Positions 37,165 through 46,462 are shown, counted from the stretch's first letter. The stretch is DNA of 64,000 bases from Jhaorihella thermophila (GCF_900108275.1 NZ_FNVD01000004.1:124001-188000); one strand, 5' to 3'. The notes: generated by a model from the letters alone, not told the origin. A program made the numbers and translations.

Positions 37165-38946
37165 ATGTCCGACACCCGCGCCAACAAGCGGTTCCGTTCC
37201 CAGGAATGGTTCGACAACCCGAACAATCCGGGGATGACCGCGCTTTATATCGAGCGTTACCTGAACCAGGAATTCACGCGTGAGGAACTCCAGGGCGGCA
37301 AGCCGATCATCGGCATTGCCCAGACCGGCAGCGACCTGAGCCCCTGCAACAAGATCCATGTCTTCCTCAAGGACCGGGTCAAGGCGGGCATCCGCGACGC
37401 GGGCGGCATTCCGATGGAATTTCCGGTCCACCCGATCCAGGAAACCGGCAAGCGCCCCACCGCGGCGCTGGACCGCAACCTGGCCTATCTGGGGCTGGTC
37501 GAGGTGCTGCACGGCTATCCGATCGACGGGGTAGTGCTGACGACGGGATGCGACAAGACCACGCCGGCGATGCTGATGGGCGCGGCCACCGCCGATCTGC
37601 CTGCGATCGTGCTGTCGGGCGGGCCGATGCTGGACGGCTGGTGGAACGGTGAACTGGTCGGTTCCGGCACCGTGGTCTGGGAGAGCCGCCGGCTCTTGAG
37701 CGAGGGCAAGATCGACTACGAGGAATTCATGAGCCGGGTCTGCGCCAGCGCGCCCAGCCTGGGCCATTGCAACACGATGGGCACCGCCAGCACCATGAAC
37801 GCCATGGCCGAGGCCCTGGGCATGAGCCTGACGGGTTGTTCCGCGATCCCCGCGCCGTTTCGCGAACGCATGGCGATGGCCTATGCCACCGGCAAGCGCG
37901 CGGTGGAAATCGTGCTGGAGGATCTCAAGCCCTCCGACATCCTGACCCGCGAGGCGTTCGAGAACGCGATCATGGTCAATTCGGCGATCGGCGGATCCAC
38001 CAACGCGCCGCCGCATCTGCAGGCGATTGCCCGCCATGCGGGCGTGGAGTTGGACGTGCGCGACTGGCAGACCGTCGGCTATGACGTGCCGCTGCTGGCC
38101 AATATCCAGCCCGCAGGGAAATATCTGGGCGAGGCGTTTTATCGCGCGGGCGGCGTGCCCGCGATCATGGGCGAGCTGGCCGCGGCCGGGCGGCTGCACG
38201 AGGGCGCACAGACGATTTCGGGCCGGACCGTGGGCGAGGCGGTGGCCGACTGGCGCACGCGCGATCCCGACGTGATCCGCCCCTACCACCGACCCCTGCG
38301 CGAGAATGCCGGTTTCCTCGTGCTGTCGGGCAACCTGTTCGATTCGGCGCTGATGAAGACCAGCGTGATTTCCGACGATTTCCGGCGCAGGTTCCTGTCG
38401 AAACCGGGGTCGGAAAACGTGTTCGAGGCCCGCGCGGTCGTGTTCGAGGGCCCCGAGGATTATCACGCGCGGATCAACGATCCCTCGCTGGGCATCGACG
38501 AGGAAACCATCCTGTTCATCCGGGGGGTGGGTTGCGTGGGCTATCCCGGTTCGGCCGAAGTGGTGAACATGCAGCCGCCCGATGCGCTCATCAAGGCGGG
38601 GATCAACCACCTGCCGACGGTGGGCGATGGGCGACAGTCGGGCACGTCGGAAAGCCCCTCGATCCTGAACGCCTCGCCCGAGAGCGTGGTGGGCGGCGGG
38701 CTTGCCTACCTGAAGACCGGGGACCGGGTGCGGCTGGACCTGAACGAATGCACGCTGAACGCGCTGGTGCCCGAGGAGGAATGGGAGGCCCGCAAGGCCG
38801 CGTGGGCGCCGCCGAAGCTGCACCACCAGACGCCGTGGCAGGAGATATACCGAACCCATGTCGGGCAGCTGGCCGATGGCGGCTGCCTGGAGCTGGCGAC
38901 GGCCTATCGACAGGTGGCGAAGGATCTGCCACGGGACAATCACTGA
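37165..38946 (+). CDS. IlvD/Edd-family sugar-acid dehydratase, D-xylonate dehydratase type
   Basis: A 593-residue dehydratase. The Fe-S cysteines fit the family: C61 in GSDLSPCNKIH, C129 in TTGCDKTTPA and C202 in SLGHCNTMGTASTM. It resembles Caulobacter XylD (591 aa) over its length, for example RFRSQEWFDNPNNPGMTALY, GGIPMEFPVHPI, LSYLGLVE-like LAYLGLVEVLHGYPIDGVV and the C-terminal LPRDNH. It dehydrates an aldonate to its 2-keto-3-deoxy derivative. Xylonate is the first guess, but arabonate, fuconate or another sugar acid is possible; a KDG kinase and ExuR-like operators nearby leave room for hexonates. An SDR gene follows after 21 bases. Confidence 0.87.
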   Translation: MSDTRANKRFRSQEWFDNPNNPGMTALYIERYLNQEFTREELQGGKPIIGIAQTGSDLSPCNKIHVFLKDRVKAGIRDAGGIPMEFPVHPIQETGKRPTAALDRNLAYLGLVEVLHGYPIDGVVLTTGCDKTTPAMLMGAATADLPAIVLSGGPMLDGWWNGELVGSGTVVWESRRLLSEGKIDYEEFMSRVCASAPSLGHCNTMGTASTMNAMAEALGMSLTGCSAIPAPFRERMAMAYATGKRAVEIVLEDLKPSDILTREAFENAIMVNSAIGGSTNAPPHLQAIARHAGVELDVRDWQTVGYDVPLLANIQPAGKYLGEAFYRAGGVPAIMGELAAAGRLHEGAQTISGRTVGEAVADWRTRDPDVIRPYHRPLRENAGFLVLSGNLFDSALMKTSVISDDFRRRFLSKPGSENVFEARAVVFEGPEDYHARINDPSLGIDEETILFIRGVGCVGYPGSAEVVNMQPPDALIKAGINHLPTVGDGRQSGTSESPSILNASPESVVGGGLAYLKTGDRVRLDLNECTLNALVPEEEWEARKAAWAPPKLHHQTPWQEIYRTHVGQLADGGCLELATAYRQVAKDLPRDNH

Positions 38947-38967
38947 CGGGCTGAGGCGGGGAAGACC

Positions 38968-39705
38968 ATGACGAGGACCATCATCATCACCGGAGCCGGC
39001 ACCGGGATCGGCCGTGCCTGCGCCCGCGCCTTTCTGGCGGACGGATGGACCGTGGGCCTGATCGGCCGGCGCCGCGACCCGCTGGAAGAGGCCGCGCAGG
39101 GGCACGCCAATGCGCTGATCCTGCCCTGCGACGTGACCAGCGAGTCGCAGGTCGATGCCGGTTTCGCGGCCTTCGTGGCCGAGACGGGCCGGCTGGACGC
39201 GCTGTTCAACAATGCCGGCATGTCGCTGCCCGGAAAGCCTATTGATGAAATATCGGTGGCCGACTGGCGCGCGCTGGCCGAGGTCAACATCACCGGCATG
39301 TTCCTTTGCGCCCGCGCGGCCTTTGGCCAGATGCGGCGGCAGAGCCCGCAGGGCGGACGGATCATCAACAATGGATCGGTATCGGCGCATGTGCCACGAC
39401 CGGGTTCGGCCCCCTATACCATGTCGAAACACGCCGTGACGGGATTGACGCGCACGCTGTCGCTGGACGGGCGGCCCTATGACATCGCTTGCGGGCAGAT
39501 CGACATCGGCAATGCGCTGACCGAGATGGCCGCGCCGATGGCCGAGGGCGTGCCGCAGGCGGACGGGTCGATCAGGCCCGAGGCGGTGATGGACGTGGCG
39601 CATGTGGCGTCGTCGGTGCTGCACATGGCGAACATGCCGCTTGAGGCCAATGTGCAGTTCATGACGGTGATGGCGACCAAGATGCCCTTTATCGGGCGAG
39701 GGTGA
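38968..39705 (+). CDS. SDR-family oxidoreductase
   Basis: A 245-residue short-chain dehydrogenase. Motifs: TGAGTGIGRACARAF (cofactor), NNAGMS, the catalytic Ser region (INNGSVSAHVPRPGS) and YTMSKHAVTG with the Tyr and Lys. It most likely oxidises a sugar or sugar alcohol or reduces a keto sugar acid, given that it follows the aldonate dehydratase. A sugar 1-dehydrogenase feeding the dehydratase is one option. Exact substrate unknown. Confidence 0.86.
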   Translation: MTRTIIITGAGTGIGRACARAFLADGWTVGLIGRRRDPLEEAAQGHANALILPCDVTSESQVDAGFAAFVAETGRLDALFNNAGMSLPGKPIDEISVADWRALAEVNITGMFLCARAAFGQMRRQSPQGGRIINNGSVSAHVPRPGSAPYTMSKHAVTGLTRTLSLDGRPYDIACGQIDIGNALTEMAAPMAEGVPQADGSIRPEAVMDVAHVASSVLHMANMPLEANVQFMTVMATKMPFIGRG

Positions 39706-39721
39706 GCGCGTGGTGCAACGG

Positions 39722-39812
39722 CGCGCGGTTTCGGATTGGCGTTGCCAATCCGACCGATGCGGGGGGCGCTGCCCCCCGCACCCCCCGGAGTATTTCAGGC
39801 AAGATGAATGGG
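39722..39812. repeat. Dispersed intergenic repeat, copy 8 (minus orientation, two hairpins)
   Basis: On the plus strand: TCGGATTGG-CGTTG-CCAATCCGA, then TGCGGGGGGC-GCT-GCCCCCCGCA, then CCCCCCGGAGTATTTCAGGC and AAGATGAA. It is the reverse complement of copy 7 almost throughout. It lies between the convergent SDR and triple-fusion genes. Confidence 0.8.
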
Positions 39813-39912
39813 CCGGGGGCGCTCTCACGAATCAAGCGTAAAGGCGGACGCGGAGCGCCCTTTCCGACCGGATCGAATGATGGTGGGGGCCCGTCGTTGC
39901 GCGCACGTTCCG

Positions 39913-42570
39913 CTACAGGCCGAAGGGGTAGGTTTCGTCCTCTCCTCCGCCGATCGTTTCGATCGGCAGGGGCACGACAGCCCGGGTGCGGTCGAACCAG
40001 ACGAATCCGTCATACTGCGCCGACAGGATCGCGTGGCTGTAATGGCTCCAGCGTTCGGTTTCGGGGCGATAGATCACGCCGATATAGCGTTCCAGCCGCG
40101 GTTCGGCCATCGCTGCGCGCAAGTCTTCGTTCACACCCGGCCGCAGGTCCAGCAGGAACCGTTCGATCCCGGCCGCGTGGCAGACGGATTCGTGGCTGTC
40201 GGGGCGCGACGGGCGCACGGCCTTGATCTCCATCGGGCCGTCCCAGTCCGAGGCGCAGGCCACTGTGCCGGAATCGGTGCCGAACCCGATCAGCGCGGCG
40301 GCGTCGCCCCATTCCTCGCGGCAGAGCTGGCCGATGTTCAGCTCGCCCCGGCTGGCGCCCATGTCGGTCACACGAGCATCGCCGATATGGGAATTATGCG
40401 CCCAGACAATCGCCTTGGCGTCGGGGCCGACATGATCCATGATCCGTTTCAGGGTCTGGAACATGTGGGTGTCGCGCAGGTTCCAGCTTTGCGCCGAACC
40501 GTAATACATGGCGCGATAGTAGCGCTCTGCTCCGGCAACCACCCGGGCATTCTGAACCGCGTCGAAGAACGCCTCTTCGTCGCGTCGGGCGAGCGAAAGT
40601 TCCCGCGTCAGCAGATCGACCAGAACACGCGTTACCGGCTCTTCGCACATGGCATGGCCCCGGCTCAGCGCCGCGCGGCCATAGGCCGCCGGTTCGCGCG
40701 ACCACGGCGCCAGGCAGCCATAGCGCCGGCGTGCCTGCGCGGCGGCCTGCGGGTCGTGGCGGTCGAGATAGGCCAGCACCTCGTGGATCGAGTTGAACAT
40801 GCTGTAGATGTCGAGCCCCTGGAACCGCACGCGCGCCTCGGCGGGCCGGCCTTCGTTGTGCTGCTTCAGCCAAGTCACGAATTCGTCCACGTCGCGGTTG
40901 CGCCACATCCAGGTGGGGAAGCGGGAAAAGGCCGGCACGTTGCGGCGACGCTGCGGCAGACCGCGCACGTGGCGGTCGATCACCGCGGCGTCGGGCCAGT
41001 CGGCCTCGACCGCGACGATGTTGAAACCGTGCCGTTCGATCAGCCGCCGCGTGATCGCGGCGCGGGCGCGGTAGAATTCGGAGGTTCCGTGCGAGGCCTC
41101 GCCCAAGAGCACCACCCGCGCGTCGCCGAAGCGGTCGAAGGCGGTGCCGAAGGCCGGGTCGTCGGGGTCGGGCAAGGGCTCGGCCGCGGCGCGCACCACC
41201 TCGGCCGGGGTGGCGGGCGGTTTCGCCAAGGCTTCGGGCGGCGGGGTCAGTTCGGCATGCGTGGGCACAAGGTAGTGCTGGAACCATGCGCCGGCCATCT
41301 GCGTGACGGCTTCCAGCTCGCCGGGGCCCTCGAACAGGTGCCCCGCCCCGGGCACGATGCGCAGCTGTTTTTCGCATTGCAGCGCCGCCAGCGCCCGGCG
41401 GTTCAATTCTAGCACCTGCGTATCGGCCCCGCCGACGATCAGCAGCGTGGGCGCCGTGACCTCGGCCAGCCGCGGCATCGCAAGATCGGGCCGGCCGCCG
41501 CGCGACACCACCGCCGAGATCCGCCCTCCCAGTTCGGCCGCCGCGATCAGGGCCGCCGCCGCACCGGTGCTGGCGCCGAACAGGCCCAGCGGCAGGTCGG
41601 CCAGTTCCGGTTCGCCGGCGATCCACAGGTCGGCCTGCAGCAGCCGTTCGGCCAGCAGGGGGATGTCGAACACGTTGCGCCGGTCGGCGGCCTCCTGCGG
41701 GGTCAGAAGGTCCAGCAGCAGCGTGGCGAAACCCAGTTCGTTCAGGCTGTGCGCGACCTGCCGGTTGCGCGGGCTCAGCCGGCTGGAGCCACTGCCATGG
41801 GCGAACAGGATGATGCCGCGCGGATCGGGCGGGATCACCAGATCGCCCTGCAGGCCAAGCGGCGGAATGCTGACCGCATGGCGCAGCATCTCGCCGGCCG
41901 GCGTGGTTTCGGTCACGGTCCAGGCGCGGCGGAGGTGGCCTATGGTTTCCTCGTCGGTCAGCTGGTGGAAATCGGCATAGGCCCCGCCCACGCCGCGGAA
42001 ATACGGGTCGGGATGGAGGCACAGGACCTCGTCGGCGATCTCGGACAGCACCGGGAGTTCCGAGGCGGGCGCCACGGGCACCGCGACGATCACCCGCGCC
42101 GCGCCCCGGCGACGCAGCGCGACCAGGGCGGCCTTGACGGTCGCGCCGGTCGCCAGCCCGTCATCGACAACGATCGCCGTCTTGCCATGTACGTCCACCC
42201 GCGCGCGGCTGCCCAGATAGCGTTCACGGCGGCGCTCCATTTCGCGCAACTGCCGGTCGCGCTCGGCCCGCAAATAGTCCTGCGTCGCCCCGGACCGGCG
42301 CATCACGTCCTCGTTCAACACCATCTCGGGCGGGTCGCCTTCGACGATGGCGCCAAGCGCCACCTCGGGGTTCTGCGGCGCGCCGATCTTGCGCACCAGC
42401 ACGAGGTCGAGCGGCGCCCCCAGCGCCTCGGCCACCTCGGCCGCAACCGGCACGCCGCCGCGCGGCAAGGCAAGGACGACCGGGTCGTCGATCCTGCGCT
42501 TGATCAGTTCCGAGGCTAGCCGGCGCCCCGCGTCGGCGCGATCTGCAAAGGGAAATCCCTGATTTGCCAT
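39913..42570 (-). CDS. Three-domain fusion: phosphoribosyltransferase, alpha/beta hydrolase, erythromycin-esterase-like
   Basis: An 885-residue protein. Residues 1 to about 215 are a type I phosphoribosyltransferase with PRPP motif VVDDGLATGATVK (135-147). Residues about 225-440 are a dienelactone-hydrolase-type alpha/beta hydrolase with S334 in FGASTG, D383 in GGADT and H411 in GAGHLFEG. Residues about 455-880 are an EreA-like domain with LLGEASHGTSEFY (E491, H494) and VWAHNSHIGD. PRT-hydrolase fusions and separate EreA-like genes are known in this group, so a single chain suggests one pathway. Substrates are unknown and macrolide resistance should not be assumed. The frame is open throughout with no internal disruption. 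Confidence 0.88.
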   Translation of the reverse strand: MANQGFPFADRADAGRRLASELIKRRIDDPVVLALPRGGVPVAAEVAEALGAPLDLVLVRKIGAPQNPEVALGAIVEGDPPEMVLNEDVMRRSGATQDYLRAERDRQLREMERRRERYLGSRARVDVHGKTAIVVDDGLATGATVKAALVALRRRGAARVIVAVPVAPASELPVLSEIADEVLCLHPDPYFRGVGGAYADFHQLTDEETIGHLRRAWTVTETTPAGEMLRHAVSIPPLGLQGDLVIPPDPRGIILFAHGSGSSRLSPRNRQVAHSLNELGFATLLLDLLTPQEAADRRNVFDIPLLAERLLQADLWIAGEPELADLPLGLFGASTGAAAALIAAAELGGRISAVVSRGGRPDLAMPRLAEVTAPTLLIVGGADTQVLELNRRALAALQCEKQLRIVPGAGHLFEGPGELEAVTQMAGAWFQHYLVPTHAELTPPPEALAKPPATPAEVVRAAAEPLPDPDDPAFGTAFDRFGDARVVLLGEASHGTSEFYRARAAITRRLIERHGFNIVAVEADWPDAAVIDRHVRGLPQRRRNVPAFSRFPTWMWRNRDVDEFVTWLKQHNEGRPAEARVRFQGLDIYSMFNSIHEVLAYLDRHDPQAAAQARRRYGCLAPWSREPAAYGRAALSRGHAMCEEPVTRVLVDLLTRELSLARRDEEAFFDAVQNARVVAGAERYYRAMYYGSAQSWNLRDTHMFQTLKRIMDHVGPDAKAIVWAHNSHIGDARVTDMGASRGELNIGQLCREEWGDAAALIGFGTDSGTVACASDWDGPMEIKAVRPSRPDSHESVCHAAGIERFLLDLRPGVNEDLRAAMAEPRLERYIGVIYRPETERWSHYSHAILSAQYDGFVWFDRTRAVVPLPIETIGGGEDETYPFGL

Positions 42571-42716
42571 GTCCGAACCTCCTCACCAGCGTCGCACGCA
42601 ACGGACATCAGGATTGATATGGATACGCCGCGCCCGGCAACAAGCGGCCCGGGGCGGGATGTCGCGGCTGGCGTGGCGCGCCGCGTCCGGCGTTGCGCTG
42701 GGGGCCGGGGTGGCGC

Positions 42717-42755
42717 ATGGGTATTTGGAACCAGAAAGAAGCAGGATCGGTTTTC
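42717..42755. repeat. Dispersed intergenic repeat, copy 9 (degenerate, minus orientation)
   Basis: CATGGGTATTTGGAACCAGA then AAGAAGCAGGATCGG matches the tail of copy 5 (TATTTCGGACCAGAAAGAAG), but the GC hairpin is missing. Unlike the others it lies between divergent genes. The rest of the 298-base gap (42571-42868) shows no gene or clear structure. Confidence 0.6.
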
Positions 42756-42868
42756 CGGTTGGGCGACCGGGCAGGGCCCGCAAGGGGGAGCGACATGGAC
42801 AGGGGGCGTGAATCGTGCTTGGTCAGGGCCAGGGCGGAGCAGACGGCATCACCGTGCGAGGAGGCGCC

Positions 42869-44512
42869 ATGAACATCCTGTTCGTCATGTATGACCAATT
42901 GCGGTTCGACTACCTGGGCTGCGCGGGACACCCCCATCTCGAGACGCCGAATTTCGACCGGGTGGCAGGGATGGGAGTGCGGTTCACCAGTGCCTATGTC
43001 CAGTCGCCGATCTGCGGCGCGTCGCGGATGTGCTACTATACCGGCCGCTACGCCTCGTCCCACGGGGCGCAGTGGAACGGTTTTCCCCTGCGGGTGGGCG
43101 AGATGACGCTGGGCGACCATCTGCGCAAGCTGGGCATGGGCTGCTGGCTGATCGGCAAGACGCACATGAAGGCCGATGCCGAAGGCATGGCGCGGCTGGG
43201 GCTCAGCCCCGACAGCGTGATCGGAGCGCGACAGGCGGAATGCGGGTTCGACGTCTGGATCCGCGATGACGGGCTCTGGGCCGAGGGACCGGACGGGTTC
43301 TATGACGAGCGCCGCTCGCCCTACAACGAATACCTCAAGGCCAGAGGCTATCCGTCGGAAAACCCTTGGGCCGATTTCGCCAATGCCGGGGTGGACGAGG
43401 CGGGCAATATCGCTTCGGGCTGGATGTTCGTCAATGCCGACAAACCCGCCAATATCCGCGAGGAGGACAGCGAAACCCCGTGGCTGACGCGCCGGGCGAT
43501 CGAGTTCATCGACCAGGCGCAGGAACGGTGGTGCGCGCATGTTTCCTATATCAAGCCGCACTGGCCCTATATCGTGCCCGCCCCCTATCACGCCATGTTC
43601 GGGCCGAACCACGTTCCGCAACCCGTCCGCCACGCGGTCGAGCGCGAGGATCCCCACCCGATCTATGGCGCCTATATGGAGAACCGCATCGCGCAGGCGT
43701 TTCAGCGCGAAGAGGTGCGGGCCAAGGTGATCCCGGCCTATATGGGCCTCATCAAGCAATGCGACGACCAGCTGGGCGTGCTGCTGGATCATCTCGAAGC
43801 CACGGGGCGGATGCGGGACACGATGATCGTGCTGACCTCGGATCACGGGGATTACCTGGGCGATCACTGGCTGGGGGAAAAGGAGTTGTTCCACGAGCCC
43901 AGCGTCAAGGTGCCGATGATCGTCTATGACCCGCGGCCTGAGGCCGACGCGACGCGGGGGACGACCTGCGACGCGCTGGTGGAGAGCATCGACCTGGCCG
44001 CGACCTTTGTCGAGGCGGCCGGCGGCAAGGTGCCCGATCACATCATCGAAGGGCGGTCGCTGCTGCCGTGGCTGCGGGGTGAACGGCCTGAGTGGCGCGA
44101 TTTCGTGATCAGCGAATACGACTATTCCGCGACCGGACAGGCCGTGAAACTGGGGGTCGAGCCGCGCGATGCGCGCCTGTTCATGGTGTTCGACGGCCGG
44201 TTCAAGCTGATCCATGCCGAAGGCGGGTTCCGGCCGATGCTGTTCGATCTGGAAAACGATCCGCAGGAGTTTTACGATCTGGCCAAGGGCGATGCGCATC
44301 AGGCCGAGATCGACAGGCTCTACGGATATCTCGCGCAATGGGGCCGGCGGCTGGCGCAGCGGCTCACGAAATCCGAGGACGACATCAAGGCGATGCGCGG
44401 CCGGTCGATGCGGCGGGGGATTCTGCCGTTTCTGGTGGATGGCAGCGAAGTCGACGAAGAGCTGGTGGCGCGCTATCGGGGCCTGGCGTCGGCGAAATTC
44501 GTGGACCGGTGA
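42869..44512 (+). CDS. Sulfatase/phosphonate monoester hydrolase-family protein
   Basis: A 547-residue alkaline-phosphatase-superfamily hydrolase. The formylglycine signature is C49-G-A-S-R followed by MCYYTGRY, which fits C-X-(P/A)-S-R. Metal ligands are in MYDQLRFDY and TSDHGDYLGDHWLGEK. Layout (a long insert, SYIKPHWPYIVPAPYHAMF and ISEYDYSA near the end) is closer to phosphonate monoester hydrolases and choline-sulfatase-like enzymes than to arylsulfatases. A Cys-type enzyme needs FGE activation, and no FGE gene is in the window. GAGGAGG lies 6 bases before the ATG. Substrate unknown; no transporter is adjacent. Confidence 0.87.
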   Translation: MNILFVMYDQLRFDYLGCAGHPHLETPNFDRVAGMGVRFTSAYVQSPICGASRMCYYTGRYASSHGAQWNGFPLRVGEMTLGDHLRKLGMGCWLIGKTHMKADAEGMARLGLSPDSVIGARQAECGFDVWIRDDGLWAEGPDGFYDERRSPYNEYLKARGYPSENPWADFANAGVDEAGNIASGWMFVNADKPANIREEDSETPWLTRRAIEFIDQAQERWCAHVSYIKPHWPYIVPAPYHAMFGPNHVPQPVRHAVEREDPHPIYGAYMENRIAQAFQREEVRAKVIPAYMGLIKQCDDQLGVLLDHLEATGRMRDTMIVLTSDHGDYLGDHWLGEKELFHEPSVKVPMIVYDPRPEADATRGTTCDALVESIDLAATFVEAAGGKVPDHIIEGRSLLPWLRGERPEWRDFVISEYDYSATGQAVKLGVEPRDARLFMVFDGRFKLIHAEGGFRPMLFDLENDPQEFYDLAKGDAHQAEIDRLYGYLAQWGRRLAQRLTKSEDDIKAMRGRSMRRGILPFLVDGSEVDEELVARYRGLASAKFVDR

Positions 44513-44606
44513 GGCGCGCCCGCCGCGACCGGGCCGCCGGTTCCGGGCTTCGGCCCCCTGCCCCCGTCTGCGGCGCAAGGTCCCGGTGCGGCCGCCGGTC
44601 CGCCCC

Positions 44607-46271
44607 CTATCCTGCTCCGAACGAGCCGCCCCGCGCGCTGGACAGTCGGCTTGAGAGCAGTTCCCCGGCCTCTTCGGCGATCGGGTAGGCGATGAACGAA
44701 AACGCGCTGTTGATCTGCTTGAGCGCGCGCAGGGTCTCCTGGTGGAGGTTGCTGGTGGCGATGCTGGTGGGGTTGAGCGACAGCCGCGACAGGTGGCGCG
44801 CCTGCAGCTTCATCTCGAGCGCGCGGATGTGATCCTTTTCCGCCACCAGCTGGCGGGCCAGTTCCACGTCCCCCGACAACAGCACGTCCAGCGCCAGCTT
44901 GGCATTGCTCATGACGCAATCGTGGATCTCTGTGATGTCGCGCCAGCCTTCCTCGGAAAAGGTGATCTGCTCCTTGTGCATGCGGCGGGCGATCTCGGTC
45001 ATCTGCGACGAGATCAGGTCGGCCGCCTCTTCGAGATTGTTGACGATTGCGGCGATGTCCAGCGCGCGGCGGGATTGTGTCTGGCTGATCCGGCCTTCGA
45101 GCAGCCGGGATATATAGAGCTTGGTTTCGAAATGGGTGCGGTCCACCTCGCGTTCGCACTGGTCGATGAACTCGGCCACGTCATCGTTCCAGTCGCGGTA
45201 GAGCCCGATGATCGAACCCAGCATCGAATGCACCGTCTCGCCCATGCGCAGGGTTTCGCGGGTGGCGCAGCCGAGAGCGCGTTCGGGATGGGCCAGCGCT
45301 TCGTCGTCCAGCGCGCTGATCCGGGCCGGTATCCGGGCGGTTGACGGAAGCGGCAGAACCGATCGCAGCCCGGCCGCGACCCGCGCAATCAGCGGCAGCG
45401 ACAGGACCGCGACGGCGACGTTGAAGGCAAGGTGCAGGTTGACCACCTGCCGTGCGGCGGACGCTCCCAGCCACGACAGATCCGGCGCCGCCAGAACGAT
45501 GGCTATCAACGCCAGCAGCGCCCCGCCGCCGCGCAGGGCGAGGTTGGCCAGCACCACGAGCCTGGCATTCGCCTCGGCCGACAGGGACAGCGCGACGGGG
45601 ATCACCGCGCCGCCCAGATTGGCGCCCAGCACCAGCGCCGTGGCCGCCGGGACCGGCAGGATCCCCTGCGCCGCAAAGGTGGCGAAGGTCAGGACCGCCG
45701 CGATCGAGGAATGCATCGCCCAGGCCAGCACCGCGCCGATCAGGAACGCGCTGATCGGGTCCGTGGCCAGATAGCCCATGATCATTTCCACCGTCGGGCT
45801 GTCGCGCAGGGGCGCGGTGGCGGCACGAATCATGCTGAGCGACACAAAGACCAGCCCCAACCCGGTGATGATCCGCCCGGTCTGCTTGACCGTGCGGTTC
45901 CACGCCTTGAGAAACAGTGTTACCCCCACCAGCAGCAGCAACGGGATGATCTCGCCGATCGGCAGCGAATAGACCTGAACCGTCAGTGCTGATCCGACAT
46001 CGGCCCCCAGAATCATCGCCACGCCGGTCACGGACTGCAGCGTGCCGACCGAAACGAATCCCGTGACCAGAAGCGCGACCCCGGTGGAGCTTTGCAGCAG
46101 GAGCGCCGACTGGGCGCCATAGAGCCCCGCCCGCAACCGGCTGCCATCGGCCGCGCGCAGGCCGGACCGCAGGCGGGCCATGTAACCGCGCTCGGCCCCG
46201 GTGCGAATCATCCGCACCGCCCACAGCAGCAGGGCGACCGATCCGGCCAGGTGCAGAAGAAACAGGGCTAT
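44607..46271 (-). CDS. Na/Pi cotransporter-family protein (with PhoU-like tail), apparent ATA start
   Basis: A protein of about 554 residues. The N-terminal half has two Na/Pi-cotransporter repeats (QSSTGVALLVTGFVSVGTLQ and AMHSSIAAVLTFATFAAQG), with several membrane helices. The C-terminal 200 residues are a PhoU-like helical domain. The first good ATG/GTG in frame is at 46217, but the frame upstream encodes ALFLLHLAGSVALLLWAVRM, the expected first helix. A perfect AAGGAGG (46277-46283) lies 5 bases before an ATA codon at 46271-46269, exactly where homologues start. This is either a real ATA start or a base change from ATG. Role: phosphate or anion uptake. Confidence 0.82.
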   Translation of the reverse strand: MALFLLHLAGSVALLLWAVRMIRTGAERGYMARLRSGLRAADGSRLRAGLYGAQSALLLQSSTGVALLVTGFVSVGTLQSVTGVAMILGADVGSALTVQVYSLPIGEIIPLLLLVGVTLFLKAWNRTVKQTGRIITGLGLVFVSLSMIRAATAPLRDSPTVEMIMGYLATDPISAFLIGAVLAWAMHSSIAAVLTFATFAAQGILPVPAATALVLGANLGGAVIPVALSLSAEANARLVVLANLALRGGGALLALIAIVLAAPDLSWLGASAARQVVNLHLAFNVAVAVLSLPLIARVAAGLRSVLPLPSTARIPARISALDDEALAHPERALGCATRETLRMGETVHSMLGSIIGLYRDWNDDVAEFIDQCEREVDRTHFETKLYISRLLEGRISQTQSRRALDIAAIVNNLEEAADLISSQMTEIARRMHKEQITFSEEGWRDITEIHDCVMSNAKLALDVLLSGDVELARQLVAEKDHIRALEMKLQARHLSRLSLNPTSIATSNLHQETLRALKQINSAFSFIAYPIAEEAGELLSSRLSSARGGSFGAG

Positions 46272-46382
46272 GGCGTCCTCCTTGGCTCTTGAAACCGTTT
46301 TGTCCCGTCAATCGGAGATGGGGGTCAGGTGTTGGGAATTCAGCAGATAAATGAACGGTATCCAACAAAAATGATTGAAAAA

Positions 46383-46398
46383 TGTGGGGCACTCCACA
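46383..46398. promoter_or_regulatory. Inverted repeat in the divergent region before the DeoR gene
   Basis: TGTGG-GGCACT-CCACA: perfect 5-bp arms around 6 bases, in an AT-rich stretch about 65 bases before the deoR start. It is a candidate autoregulatory or divergent-promoter operator; there is no independent support. Confidence 0.3.
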
Positions 46399-46462
46399 AA
46401 AAATTCCTCGACTGCAATGCGCGTAGACCGCCAGAGGGAAGGTCGGGGGACAGTTCGAGAAC

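Noticed and set aside
39913-42570. Macrolide resistance gene
   Set aside because: The EreA-like domain is part of a fusion with unrelated enzymes and belongs to a large family most of whose members do not act on macrolides.
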